From assembly GCF_963924675.1 (NCBI RefSeq), contig NC_089236.1, positions 28,109,319 through 28,173,318 of the forward strand: 64,000 nt of DNA. The letters are read 5' to 3'. Source of the stretch: Phocoena phocoena. Its lineage: Eukaryota > Chordata > Mammalia > Artiodactyla > Phocoenidae. The position numbers and the translations under genes were made by a program. Below, one piece after another: positions 40,901 through 52,690 of the stretch (its first letter is position 1; every line of letters begins with the position of its first letter). The notes under the pieces were generated by a model, which made no database searches, had not been told where the DNA came from, and saw only the letters and a program-made list of their open reading frames with translations.

Positions 40901-43900
40901 CTTACGTTTGGTGGTGTATATATGCCCATGCCACTCTCACTTTTTCACAGCTTACCCTTCCTCCTCCCCATATCCTCAAGTCCATTCTCTACTAGGTCTG
41001 TGTCTTTATTCCCGTCCTACCCCTAGGTTCTTCATGACATTTTTTCCCCCTTAGATTGCATATATATGTGTTAGCGTATGGTATTTGTTTTTCTCCTCCT
41101 GACTTACTTCATTCTGTATGACAGACTCCAGGTCTATCCACCTCACTACAAATAACTCAATTTCATTTCATTTTATGGCTGAGTAAAATTCCATTGTATA
41201 TATGTGCCACACTTTCGTTATCTATTCATCTGTTGATGGACACTTAGGTTGCTTCCATGTCCTGGCTATTGTAAACAGAGCTGCAATGAACATTTTGGTA
41301 CATGACTCTTTTTGAATTATTGTGTTCTCAAGTATATGTCCAGTAGTGGGATTGCTGGGTCGTATGGTAGTTCTATTTGTAGTTTTTTAAGGAACCTCCA
41401 TACTACTCTCAATGGTGGTTGTATCAATTTACATTCCCACCAACAGTGCAAGAGTGTTCTTTTTTCTCCACACCCTCTCCAGCATTTATTGTTTCTAGAT
41501 TTTTTGATGATGACCATTCTGACCGGTGTGAGATGATATCTCATTGTAGTTTTGCTTTGCATTTCTCTAATGATTAATGATGTTGAACATTCTTTCATGT
41601 GTTTGTTGGCATTCTGTATATCTTCTTTGGAGAAATGTCTATTTAGGTCTTCTTCCCATTTTTGGTTTGGGTTGTTTGTTCTTTTGTTATTGAGCTGCAT
41701 GAGCTGCTTGTGAATTTTGGAGATTAATCCTTTGTCAGTTACTTCATCTGCAAATATTTTCTCCCATTCTGAGGGTTGTCTATTGGTCTTGTTTATAGTT
41801 TCCTTTGCTGTGCAAAAGCTTTGAAGTTTCATTAGGTCCCATTTGTTTATTTTTGTTTTAATTTCCATTTCTCTGGGAGGTGGGTCAGAAAGTATCTTGC
41901 TGTGTTTTATGTCATAGGGTGCTCTGCCTCTGTTTTCCTCTAAGAGTTTGATAGCTTCTGGCCTTACATTTAGGTGTTTAATCCATTTTGAGCTTATTTT
42001 TGTATATGGTGTTAGTGAGTGATCTAATCTTATACTTTTACATGTACCTGTCCAGTTTTCCCAACACCACTTATTGAAGAGGCTGTCCTTTCTCCACTGT
42101 ACATTCCTGCCTCCTTTAACAAAGATAAGGTGACCATATGTGCGTAGGTTTATCTCTGGGCTTTCTTTCCTGTTCCATTGATCTATATTTCTGTTTTTGT
42201 GCCAGTGTCATACTATCTTGATTACTGTAGCTTTGTAGTATAGTGTGAAGTCAGGGAGCCTGATTCCTCCAGTTCCATTTTTTGTTCTCAAGAATGATTT
42301 GGCTATTCGGGGTCTTTTGTGTTTCCATACAAATTGTGAAATTTTTTGTTCTAGTTCTGTAAAAAATGCCAGTGGTAGTTTGATAGGGATTGCATTGAAT
42401 CTGTAGATTGCTTTGGGTAGTAGAGTTATTTTCACAATGTTGATTCTTCCAATCCAAGAACGTGGTATATCTCTCTATTTGTATCATCTCTAATTTCTTT
42501 CATCAGTGCCTCATAATTTTCTGCATACAGGTCTTTTGTCTCCTTAGATATGTTTATTTCTAGATATGTTTTTTTCTCTTTGTTGCAATGGTAAGTGAGA
42601 GTGTTTTCTTAATTTCACTTTGAGATTTTTTCATCATCAGTGTATAAGAATGCCAGAGATCTCTGTGCATTAATTTTGTATCCTGCTACTTTACCAAATT
42701 CATTGATTAGCTCTAGTAGTTTTCTGGTAGCATCTTTAGCATTCTCTATGTATAGTATCATGTCATCTGCAAACAATGACAGCTTTACTTCTTCTTTTCT
42801 GATATGGATTCCTTTTATTTCTTTTTCTTCTCTGATTGTTATAGCTAGAACTTCCTTTTTTCTTGATGAGTCTTGCTAATGGTTATTCAATTTTGTTTAT
42901 CTTCTCAAAGAACCAGCTTTTAGTATTTTTTAAATCTTTTTTATCATTTCCTTCATTTTGTTTTCATTTATTTCTGATCTGATGTTTATGATTTCTTTCC
43001 TTCTGCTAATTTTACAATTTTTTGTTCTTCTTTCTCTAATTGCTTTATGTGTAAGGGTAGGTTGTTTATTTGAGATGTTTCTTGAGGTAGGATTGTATGG
43101 CTATTAACTTCCCTCTTAGGACTGCTTTTGCTGCATCCCATAGGTTTTGGGTTATCATGCTTTAATTGTCAAATTTTTCTATTTATATTTTGATTTCCTC
43201 TTTGAATTCTTCAGTGGTCTCTTGGATATTTAGCAGTGTATTGTTTAGTCTCTATGTGTTTGTATTTTTACATTTTTTTTTCCTGTTATTGATATCTAGT
43301 CTTATAGCATTATGGTCAGAAAAGATACTTGATAGGATTTCAATTTTCTGAAATTTACCAAGGCTTGATTTGTGACCCAATGTATGATCTATCCTGGAGA
43401 ATGTTCCATCAGCACTTGAGAAGAAAGTGTATTCTTTTGCTTTTTATGGACTGTTTTATAAATATCAATTGTCTTTCTTGTTTAATGTGCCATTAAAAGC
43501 TTGTGTTTCCCTATTTATTTTCATTTTAGATGATCTGTCCATTGTTGAAATGGTGTATTAAAGTCCCGTACTATGATTGTGTTATTGTTGATTTCCCCTT
43601 TTATGGCTGTTAGCATTAGCCTTTATATTGAGGTGCTCCTATATTGGGTGCATAGTTACAATCATTATATCTTCTTCTTGGATTGATCCCTTGATCATTA
43701 TGTAGTGTCCTTCTTTGCCTCTTGTAATAGTCTTTATTTTAAAGTCTCTTTTGTCTGATATGAGAGTTGCTTCTCCAGCTGTCTTTTGATTTCCATGTGC
43801 ATGAAATATCATTTTCCAACCCCTCACATTCAGTCTGTATGTGTCCATAGGTCTGAAGTGGGTCTCTTGTAGACAGCATATATACAGGTCTTGTCTGGTA

Positions 43901-43987
43901 TCCATTCAGCCAGTCTGTGTCTTTTGGTTGGAGCATTTAATCCATTTACATTTAAGGTAGTTATTGATATGTATGTTCTTATTACCA
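37996..43987 (-). pseudogene. L1-B ORF2 pseudogene, split by a nested L1
   Basis: Endonuclease-reverse transcriptase of L1-B. It starts at 43987 (MVIRTYISITTLNVNGLNAP) and is frameshifted within the first ~50 codons around CLQETHFRP. It continues to about 42853, then resumes at 40672 after the nested insert. RT region: the complement encodes [20 protein letters not shown] and FAYD (39708-39719) in place of FADD, so the first catalytic Asp is lost. It ends with QKEKNKFHMLTHIYGI and a stop at 37996-37998. Many further stops. Inactive. Confidence 0.9.
40673..42861 (-). mobile_element. 5'-truncated L1 (L1-B2) nested in L1-B ORF2, with TSD
   Basis: The T tract at 40677-40688 is the complement of its A tail; the 3' UTR 'tggagtataattgctttac' follows. 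It runs into ORF2 and ends within the RT region near 42852. Target duplication 'ttcctttttt' (40673-40682 and 42852-42861). Removing it rejoins L1-B exactly ('gagtctttccctttgttcc' to 'tcttgatgagtc'). It keeps a 183-codon ORF2 C-terminal frame (41317-41868) with [18 protein letters not shown], and an intact FADD codon set (complement at 42762-42773). It lacks the endonuclease, so it could never move itself. Confidence 0.93.
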
Positions 43988-44099
43988 TTTTTTAAAATTG
44001 TTTTGGGTTTGTTATTGTAGGTCTTTTCCTTCTCTTGTGACTGGAGAAGTTCCTTTAGTATTTGTTGTAAACCTGGTTTTGTGGTGCTGAATTCTTTTA

Positions 44100-44912
44100 T
44101 CTTTTGTTGTCTGTAAAGGTTTTAATTTCTCCATAGAATCTGAATGAGATCCTTGCTCGGTAGAGTAATCTTGATTTTAAGTTTTTCCCTTTCATCACTT
44201 TAAATATGTCCCGCCACTCCCTTCTGGCTTGCAGAGTTTCTGCTGAAAGGTCAGCTATTAACCTTATGAGGATTTCCTTGTATTTTATTTGCTGTTTTTC
44301 TCTTGATGCTTTTAATATATATATATTTTTGTATTTAGTTTCTTATAGCTTGATTAATATGTGTGTTGGCCTGTTTTTCCTGGATATATTTTGTATGGGA
44401 CTCTGCACTTCCTGTAGTTGATTGACTATTTCCTTTCCCAGATTATGGAAGTTTTCAACTATAATCTCTTCAAATATTTTCTCAGTCCCTTTCTTTTTCT
44501 CTTCTTCTTCTTCTCTTTTTCTTCTATAGTTTGAATGTTGGTGCATTGAATGTTGTCCCAGAGGTCTCTGAGACTGTCCTCAATTCTTTTCATTCTTTTT
44601 TTCTTTTTTCTGCTCTGTGGTAGTTATTTCCACTATTTTATCTTCCAGGTCACTTATCTGTTTTTCTGTCTCAGTTTTTTGGCTATTGATTCCTTCTAGA
44701 GAATTATTAATATCATTTATTGTGTTGTTCATCATTGTTTATTTGCTCTTTAGTTCTACCAGGTCCTTGTTAAACATTTCTTGTATTTTCTCCATTCTAT
44801 TTCCAAGGTTTTGGATCATCTTCACTATCATTACTCTGAATTTTTTTTCAGGTAGACTGCCTATTTCATCTTCATTTGTTTGGTGTGATGGGTTTTTACT
44901 TTGCTTTTTCAT
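44100..44912 (-). pseudogene. L1-B ORF1 pseudogene
   Basis: The start at 44912 gives MKKQSKNPSHQTNEDEIGSL, then a coiled-coil-like stretch rich in N, K, E and L (NNTINDINNSLEGINSQKTE). 44343-44546 keeps KGTEKIFEEIIVENFHNLGK. The C-terminal part lies at about 44100-44340. Frameshifts and stops break it, and a TA-rich expansion lies near 44318-44335. RNA-binding L1 protein, inactive. Confidence 0.82.
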
Positions 44913-46874
44913 CTACTGTGTATTTCTCTGTCTTCTCATTTTGCTTAACTTACTGTGCTTGGGGTCTCCTTTTGGCAGTGTGCAGGTTCATAGTTACCAT
45001 TGTTTTTGGTGTCTGCCCCCAGTGGGTAAGGTTGGTTCAGTGGATTGTGTAGGCTTCCTGGTGGAGGGGACTGGTGCCTGTGTTCTGGTGGATGAGGCTG
45101 GATCTTGTCTTTCTGGTGGGAAGGACTGCTTCTGATGGTATGTTGCTTCTGATGGTATGTTTTGGGGTGTCTGTGATCTTATTATGATTTTAGTCAATCT
45201 CTCTGCTAATGGGTGAGCTTCTGTTCCTGTCTTGCTTGTTGCTTGGTATAGGGTGTCCAACACAGTAGCTTGCTGGTCGTTGAGTGGAGCTTGGTCTTAG
45301 CATTGAGATGGAGCTCTCTTTGACAGCTTTCACAGTTTGATGTTACATGGAGCTTGGAAGTCCTGAACTTGGTTCTCCCAACTCAATGGCTCAGACCTGA
45401 CACTTGGCCAGAGCACCAAGTCCCTGTCAACCACCTATCTCAGAAAAAAAGAAAAAAAGAAAGAAAAAAATAAAATAAAATGGAGCTATTAAAATTTTAA
45501 AAAATTAAAAAAATTAAAATAAGAAAAACAATTTTAAAAAAAGCAAGAAAGCAACAAAACCAATAAACAAATCCACCAATGATAATAAGTGCTGAAATCT
45601 ATACTAAGATAAACATAAAAATCAGAATCTAGTCAGTCTCATTCAGCAAACCCCAGGTCTACAGTTGGTCCCAAAGTCCACCACCTCAATTTGGGGATGA
45701 TTCATTGTCTATTCAGCTATTCCATAGATGCAGGGTACATCAAGTTGATTGTGGATATTTAATCCACTGCTCCTGAGGCTGCACAGAGAAATTTACTTTT
45801 CTCTTCTTTTTTTGCACAGCTCCTGGGGGTTCAGCTTTGGATTTGGCTCCACCTTTACATGTAGGTCACTGTCTGGCATCTGTTCTTTACCCAAACCGAG
45901 GGGGTTATAGGAGCAGTCGGTTAGGGTGTGCTTGCTCACTCAGGCCTGGGGTAGGGAGGGGAACAGAATGTGGTGTGAGCCTCTGGTGACAGAGGCCAGC
46001 ATGACACTGCAGTAGCCTGAGGTGCACTGTGTGTTTTCCTGGGGAAGTTGTCCCTGGATCATGGGACCCTGGCAGTGGCAGGCTGCACAGGCTCCCAGGA
46101 GTGGTGATGTGGATAGTGACCTGTGCTTGCACCCAAGCTTCTTGGTGGCTGCAGCAGCAGCCTTAGCATTTCATGCCCATCTCTGGTGTCTGCACTGATA
46201 GCCACGGCTCTCATCCATCTCTGAAGCTGATTTAGGTAGTGTTCTGAATCCCCCTCCTCACGCATCTCAAAACAATGGTCTTTTGCCTCTTAGGCAGGTC
46301 CAAACATTTTCCTGGACTCCCTTCTGGCTAGCTGTGTTGCACTAGTCCCCTTCAGGCTGTGTTCATGCAGACAACTCCAGTCCTCTCCCTGGGATCTGAA
46401 CTCTGAAGCCCAAGCCTCAGCTCCCAGGCCCTACCCACCCCGGCGGGTGGGCAGACATGTTTCTCAGGCTGCTGAGTACTGGTCGGCACCAATCTTTTGT
46501 GTGGGAATCTCTCCACTTTGCCTTCCACACCTCTGCTGCTGCACTCTCTTCTGTGACTCTGAAGCTTCCCCCCTTCCCACTGCCCATCTCTTCCAGTGAA
46601 GGAGCTTCCTAATGTGTGGAAACTTTTCCTCTTTCATAGCTCCCTCACAGAGGTGCAGGTCCCATCTCTATTTTTTGTCTCTGTTTTTTCTTTTTCCTTT
46701 TGCACTACCCAGATATGTGGGAGAGTTTCTTGCCTTATGGGAAGTCTGAGGTCTTCTGCCAGTGTTCAGCAAGTGTTTTGTAGGAGTAGTTCCACATGTA
46801 GATGTATATCTGATGTATTTGTGGGGAGGAAGGTGATCTCCATATCTTACTCCTCTGCCATCTTGAAGCTCTTG
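44913..46874 (-). promoter_or_regulatory. L1-B 5' UTR (former internal promoter)
   Basis: About 2 kb, clearly GC-richer than the window, between ORF1 and the 5' terminus. L1 5' UTRs carry the internal pol II promoter. CpGs are mostly decayed to TG/CA. An A-rich stretch on the + strand (T-rich in sense) at 45427-45560 divides it. No sign it is still active. Confidence 0.75.
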
Positions 46875-49700
46875 TCATTTACATTTATCTTAAATAATTT
46901 TCTAATTTTGTTTGTCATTTCTTCGTTGTCCCATCAATAATTTCAGAGTGTGTTTTTTAATTTCCACATGCTGTGACTATTTCAGGTTTACTTCTCCATT
47001 ATTTCTAATTTTATTCAATTTTGTTTGCAGTCCACACTTTGTATGATTTCAGTCTTCTTAAATATATTGAGACATTTTATAGACTAGTTTATGGTATATT
47101 CTTACATTCTTGAGAACGTTCTAGGTCTAATGAAGAAGAATATGTATTCTGCTATTGTTGAGTGACTTGTTCCATAACTTCCATTAGGTTTATAGCATTT
47201 AAATCTTTTACTTTCTTGTTCGTCTTCTGTCTAGGTGTCCTATCAATTCATGAAAGTAGAGTTTTGCTGTGCTGCTAATTATTGTGGTTGCTGGCTGTTA
47301 GTTTTCAAGGTTACAAGAGAACTGTAACCTGGGAGTGTGACTAGAGCATTGTAATACCACAAAACTAACCATTCTCACTTAGATGCAGCCAATTTTGTTT
47401 AGAAATATTTATCTCTGTGTTACAAGCCTCTAATTAATATACAGAACTCTGAAAAAGTTAATTCTATCAATTTTTATCATTTTTCTCATTGTTTTTATGT
47501 AAGAAAGAATTTGCAGAGATTCTTTCTCAAAAATGTTGCTGATGTCACTTTTGTCAATGTCTTTCATTTAAATTGTGTTCCTTTTTGTAGGCATATAAGT
47601 AGTGGAGTTTTGCCTTTTAATTCAACCTAACAATCTCTTTCTTTAAATGGTTTCTTTAGACTATTCACAGTTAATATGATTACTAATATGGTTGTATTTA
47701 ATTCTACCAGCTTGCAAGCTGTTTACTTTGTTCTAATTTGTTCTTTGTTTATTTTGTTCTTTTCCTGCTTAATCTTGGTTTAACTGAGGATTCTTTATGA
47801 CTTTATCTGTCTATTGATTTATTATTTATATACCTTAAAAATTTTAGTGTTTGCCATATTGTTTCATATTCACTATTAATGAGTCAATCTTCAAATAAAA
47901 TTACAAATATTCACAAGTAGTATAAGAAATGTATTACAGTAAATTTCCAATTCCTCACTCAAATCTCTTGTGCCATTTCTGTCATACATTAAAAATGCTG
48001 TTAGTCTATGATTTATTATTCCTGTTTTGCTTTAGAAACTCAGTTATCTTTGAGAGGCATTAAACTATTTTAATAATAATTTTATTTTACTTTGATTTAT
48101 TTTATTTCTACACTTTATTTCTTTGTGTAAATGAAGTATCCGTCTGGTAACATATTCCTTAGCCTTTAATATTTCTTAAGTGTAGGTCAGTTGACAATGA
48201 AGTCCCCAGGTTTTGTTTATCTGAGAAATTCTTCATTTAGCTTTCATTTTAGAAAGATATGTTCACTGGTTATAGAATGCTGGTTGTTTTCATTCAACAC
48301 TTTAAATATATCATTTTATTGTTTTCTAGCTTATATGGTTTCTGAAGTGCGAATTCTTATCTGGGTTACTCTCTGTGAATTGAGTCCATTCTTCTCTGCC
48401 TATATTTACAATTTTCCATTTCTTTGTGCTTCTAGAAACTGGAAGATAGTATGTCTCAGTATATGTTTTATTGTTAGATAGTCCAAACATCAGTGCCATC
48501 TGAATCTAAATCTGATGATTTCTTTGTCTCTTCCTAGTATGCATATATTTTGAATTCAGTATGTCTCATCATTTTGTTGTTGAAAGGCAGGTATATTGTG
48601 AATGATGGTGGAGACTGTAATGACATTTTTTTGTATTTGCTAACTTTCACGACTTTGCTTCCACACGACCCTTAGTGAGAAATAAATTAATACAACTATT
48701 TGAGGTGGATTTGTGTTTTCTTTTTCCTATGGTGAACCTCAATGCCTCAGAGACTTCAAACCCTTAACTATATCTGTGTTAAGGGTGGGACCTGCTTAGT
48801 CAGAGTTGTTTTGTTGTTGTTGTTTTAACCTCAATGTCTGCTCTATCTTTGGCTTTGAGTCTTTCTTTTGTGTTGGACATTTGAGAGAGTCACACAATTG
48901 CACGTTACTCATTACTCGACATTTGTTGGCCTGGTTGTGTGGGTGATGGAGGCTTAAGGATATTCTATGTTTTTCTAATTAAGTCTTAATCATCAGCAGG
49001 CTCAGTATCTTTCTTTGAATTTCATTGTGTGGCCTGCTCTAAACTTCTGTGTAGCACTTATGTCTGCTCCTTCCTCAATACAGATGCTATTTTGTGTTCC
49101 TTTTCTCCAATTGCAGTGGATTTTCACCAGTACCCTGTGGGTTAGTCTTTCTTGTCCTTAACTCCACAAATCAAGCTTTTATTCCATAGGGGAGAGGAGT
49201 CTCAGCGGGATTTTCAGTAGCTTCTTTTCTCCTCTTGCACTTGTGCACCATGAGGGACATTTTTCAGGGCACTCCCAATCTTTTCTGTGAGTGCTGGCTG
49301 GAGTTTGTGGAGAAAGGCTGTGTGAGGATGTGAACTCCCCCTACATTTGCAGACTCTGGGAGTTTCATCTTCTCTTGTCAGTGAATACTCAGTCTCTACT
49401 TATTCACAAGTCATCCTGCCTGAACTCTTCTTTCTGGTTTGTAGGTGAATCTTGCCCTGGTTAATTGACAGCTCCTGTTGCATCTCTCCCAACTGGCACC
49501 AGTCTCTTCTTAGATTTTTGTGTCAAGTGCTTGCTCTGCAACTTCAGAAACCTGGTATGTTCAACAAAAGCTGCAAACTTGCAGTTCGTCCAGCTTTTTT
49601 TCACTGTATGGTTTGGGCTGATGCTTTTTCCAGATTTTGTATATCCCCGTGAGTAAAGCTGAAACTTCATGTTATTGTTTTGTTATCCTCAATTTCTCTA

Positions 49701-50670
49701 TGAAAAATACTTTGCTAATATTAGTCTAGGGAATTTATTTTTAATACAAGGCTGTTTAAAATAAAATCGTATATGATCCATGAATTTCCAATAATTCTAT
49801 TTGTGTGTATATTAGGTGAAATAGGCATAATAAACATACTCATAAATATATCATGTCTCAAGCAAAGTGGGAGCATATATTTTGTTCATATAGCAGGATT
49901 TAATGGGTACATTGATAGTGAGCTGCTCTTCTCCACAGTCATCCAGAGTCCAAGGCTTAGTTTACCCTGGGTATGGATTCTAATTCATCAAGCTAAATGA
50001 GGACAAGAATATGTGTTTGTACACAAGAAAAACTATAACAGGCAGCCCCTGAAGTGGCACTTACCACTTAGATGATATTCCACAGGCTAGAAATAGTCAG
50101 ACTGATGTACTGGGTCACAATAGAAAGGGAGAAATGTATGTAGTCTAGCAGTGTACCCAGGAAGAATAACATGGCTTTAGATATGGAGCTACCATTTCCT
50201 AGCAAAAAGCAGAAAGGATACTCTTTGAAGGGCAAATTGAAAATCCAGTTAATTTTAGAACAGTTTCAACCCAAGTGCTCAGACACTCCTAAAAACAATA
50301 GTTCTTAATATGATAAGCACACACAAAAATATATACACATTTAAAAAAATAGATTACTAATGAAAGCAAATGCAATGTATTTTAAGTGAGAAATTCTTTT
50401 ACTTTTGCATACCCACTCACTGCAATCTTGGAGAAAATAACTTATGATTTTACCAGCTTTTAAGTTTTTGCCTTTGACTACCAAATAATAAAACACAATA
50501 GAATACACATATATGTTAAAAAATGTACGATGATTTCTTTTAGTTCTATTCATTCAAGATAACAAAGAGGACTGAATTATGATTTTATGTAAAATTGAAT
50601 TGGGACCATTTAACTTCTCATCTCCTCTCTTCTTTTCCAGTAACTTATGTAGCTTACAGTAACACCTTGA
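49701..50670. other. unassigned sequence
   Basis: No supported feature seen. Confidence 0.5.
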
Positions 50671-50674
50671 CAAA

Positions 50675-50800
50675 ACACTGGTTCTCAAAACAGTGCTCAT
50701 TAATAATCTCTTGGAGTGTTTGTTTCAAATATAGTTCCCTGGGACCTTCACTCAGAGACTCTGATTATATGACTGATGTGGAATCAAGTACTATCTACAG
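50675..50800 (+). mobile_element. MER5-like (hAT-Charlie non-autonomous) fragment
   Basis: 'cactggttctcaaaacagtg', 'aatctcttggagtgtttg', 'tccctgggaccttcactca', 'agactctgattatatga' follow the MER5A order. Only the 5' part is present. Confidence 0.6.
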
Positions 50801-51114
50801 TTTACTCACACCCATCAGCAAATTTATTATAGGTAATACATGTTATATAACTTAAGAAATAAGCTTTTTTGAAAATCAGGTTCTGTATCCTTTTTCACTC
50901 TTATTTCAGTGGATATTTTCAGAAATTAAAACATTAGTTTAACATCTTGATAGCCAAAGCTTTACAAAATCATTGTGCTTTCTTTCCTTTTCTTTTTTTT
51001 TTTTCCCACCCAGGCAGGCAAAATTCTCTAAAACAGCAGCTGAATTAGGGTCATCTGTATATCTACAACTGTGGCACCTGGTAGAATTTAGTAAACTTTT
51101 GACAAAGGATTTTC
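50801..51114. other. unassigned sequence
   Basis: No supported feature; a T tract near 50990-51004 and a possible decayed L2 tail near 51040-51100. Confidence 0.4.
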
Positions 51115-51697
51115 TTTTTGTGAGTGAATAATACCCCTTTATTATATATTTTATAACTATAAAATATTTATATAATATATATTTACCATATTTTCTTAAT
51201 CCATTCAATTATTGATGGACACTGAGGTTGTTTCAATATCTTGGCTATTATAAATAATGCTTCTGTGAACATGGAAGTGCAGCTATGCTTCAAAACAATC
51301 ATTTTATTTCACTTGATATATGCCCAGAAGTGGAATTGCTGGGTCATATGGTAGTTCTATTTTTAATTAATTGAGGAAACTCCATGTTGTTTTCCTTAGT
51401 GCCTGTACCAATGTACATCCCCACCAACAGTGCACAAGGATTCCATTTTCTCTTGCCTTTTTGACAATAACCATTCTGACAGGTGTGAGGTGATATCTCA
51501 TTGTGGTTTTTACTTGCATTTCCCTGATGGTTCGTGATGTCGAGCATTTTTTTTTCACATATCTGTTGGTCATTTGTATATCTTCTTTGTCTGTTCAGGT
51601 CCTCTGCCCAAGTTACAGTTGGATTACTTGTGTAATTATTTTTTTTTTTTTACTAGTTGTATAAGTCTCATATATTTTGTATATTAACCCTTATAAC

Positions 51698-51758
<61 letters not shown>

Positions 51759-52690
51759 TGCAAATAGTTTCTACCTTTTCCAGTCTTTACAGACTAGCTT
51801 CAGGAAAGAAATACCTTTTGTCAGTTCTATTAGAGAGTCTGAGCCTTTCTCAGATCTTTTCTATGGATACAATGCTCCACAATTCTTGTTCCTGCTTGTC
51901 GGGGTGTTCTTAAGATTGTATGCCCATCTCGCCATCCTGCAGAACCAGGCAGAAAGCTGACAGCTTTCTTTTGCTTTCCCTAGGAAGGTGCCGGATGCTC
52001 AAGTTTGTGTTGTTTCTCCCAGTTCCACAGAGCTGGGACAGCTTTCTGTACATGCTCACTAGCGGTCTGCAAAGTCTGGCTCTTGCTGCCACAGAGAGTG
52101 CAGACAGGGAGCCAGCCATGGAGTTGGGGGGCGGGGGGCAGGGCAATGAGGTGAGAGGAGCATTGGGGGGAGTTGTAGTCCAATTGGTGGGATCCAAGGC
52201 AAGGCGTCCCCAGCAGCTCTTAGGCAGACTTACTGATGGAGTCTGCAAAACGGTTAGCGGGATATGTAGGATTTTCAGTGTCTGTGGTTCTCCCAGCCTC
52301 TCCCACCCAAGTTGTGCCTCATACTTCAGTATTCTGAATGGCGTGAAAAAGAAATGGGTCTCTTTGGCAGCATCCTGCGCAGCTGAGGAAGCCAGGCACA
52401 CTCTCACTTTTGCCTGCAGAAGAAATCACAGCCAAGAAGGTCCCGCTTGGCACTGAGCTGTGCTGCCTTAGGGGAGGGGAGACTTGGGTAAAGTAAACTG
52501 TTTCTCTTACCCTCTAAAATGTGTCCTGTCTCAGACTTGTTGCTCCAGTGGTGTGCTGGAACTTCTCCACTGGCCTCCTGGACTTCAGCAAAGACTTCTC
52601 TCATCCGTGGTGCTGTCAAAATTGGTGTTCTTTGGTGGGAAAACAGTAGAAAACTCTTATTTTACCAGGATGATGGAATCTTAAGTGTCT
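51115..52690 (-). mobile_element. old L1 with ORF2 3' part joined to a 5' UTR-like block
   Basis: 51115-51785 is the ORF2 C-terminal region on the minus strand ('agaagtggaattgctggg', 51329; 'ccaccaacagtgcacaagg', 51421). An (AT)n run sits inside it (51702-51755). From about 51785 to 52690 the sequence becomes GC-rich. Its complement carries 'cactggagcaacaagtctga' and 'agagggtaagagaaacagtt', which I recognise as like an old L1M 5' UTR; the extreme 5' end would be near 52690. The region between (most of ORF2 and ORF1) is missing. Two overlapping open frames on opposite strands (51910-52407 minus, 51920-52456 plus) are taken as chance frames of this GC-rich UTR. Confidence 0.6.
51702..51755. repeat. 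(AT)n microsatellite, 27 units
   Basis: Uninterrupted AT alternation within the old L1. Confidence 0.97.

Larger units (their letters stand above)
37612..46884 (-). mobile_element. full-length L1 (L1-B) inserted in L1-c, with TSD, inactive
   Basis: Near-perfect target duplication: 'tcatttatat' (37612-37621) and 'tcatttacat' (46875-46884); the element is 37622-46874. Minus strand: a long GC-rich 5' UTR (about 46874-44913, with an A/T-rich tract at 45427-45560), ORF1 from 44912, ORF2 from 43987, and a 3' UTR ending near 37640. The 5' UTR matches the long type I know from cetartiodactyl L1s ('ccatcttgaagctc' at the very end, 'gggaagttgtccctggatca' inside). Removing the nested L1 at 40683-42852 leaves about 7.1 kb, a full-length L1. 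Confidence 0.93.
35080..47570 (-). mobile_element. L1-c inserted in L1-a, later split by L1-B
   Basis: The 3' UTR begins near 35085 ('tttgagatataattcatat'). ORF2 runs to 37621 and continues at 46875-47285. From about 47285 to 47560 it jumps to a 5'-UTR-like segment ending in 'ttgctgatgtcactttt', the complement of an L1M 5' terminus ('agtgacatcagcaac'), so most of the endonuclease and all of ORF1 are missing. L1-a resumes directly after. A weak target duplication is 'atgccttt' (35075) versus 'atgtcttt' (47571). Long T and G tracts occur at 36118-36138 and 37011-37028. Confidence 0.68.
31945..49700 (-). mobile_element. outermost L1 of a nested L1 cluster (L1-a), in three pieces
   Basis: Old L1 on the minus strand. 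Piece 1 is 31945-32405 (middle of ORF2, including the complement of the [11 protein letters not shown] block at 'aaaccacttgggcctga'). Piece 2 is about 33975-35080 (ORF2 from RT back into the endonuclease). Piece 3 is about 47568-49700 (ORF2 start, ORF1 and 5' region). The sequence resumes in order across each interruption: 'atatgtttatgcc' at 35067 and 'caatgtctttcatttaaa' at 47570 are the two sides of one break. The 3' third of ORF2 and the 3' UTR are missing below 31945. No intact frame. Confidence 0.75.

Noticed and set aside
41317..41868. 183-codon frame as a gene
   Set aside because: It is the ORF2 C-terminus of the nested truncated L1.
44617..45135. 172-codon + strand frame
   Set aside because: Antisense shadow of L1-B ORF1 and 5' UTR.
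51910..52456. Overlapping 165- and 178-codon frames as genes
   Set aside because: Both strands open over the same GC-rich block and no recognisable domain; better explained as L1 5' UTR.
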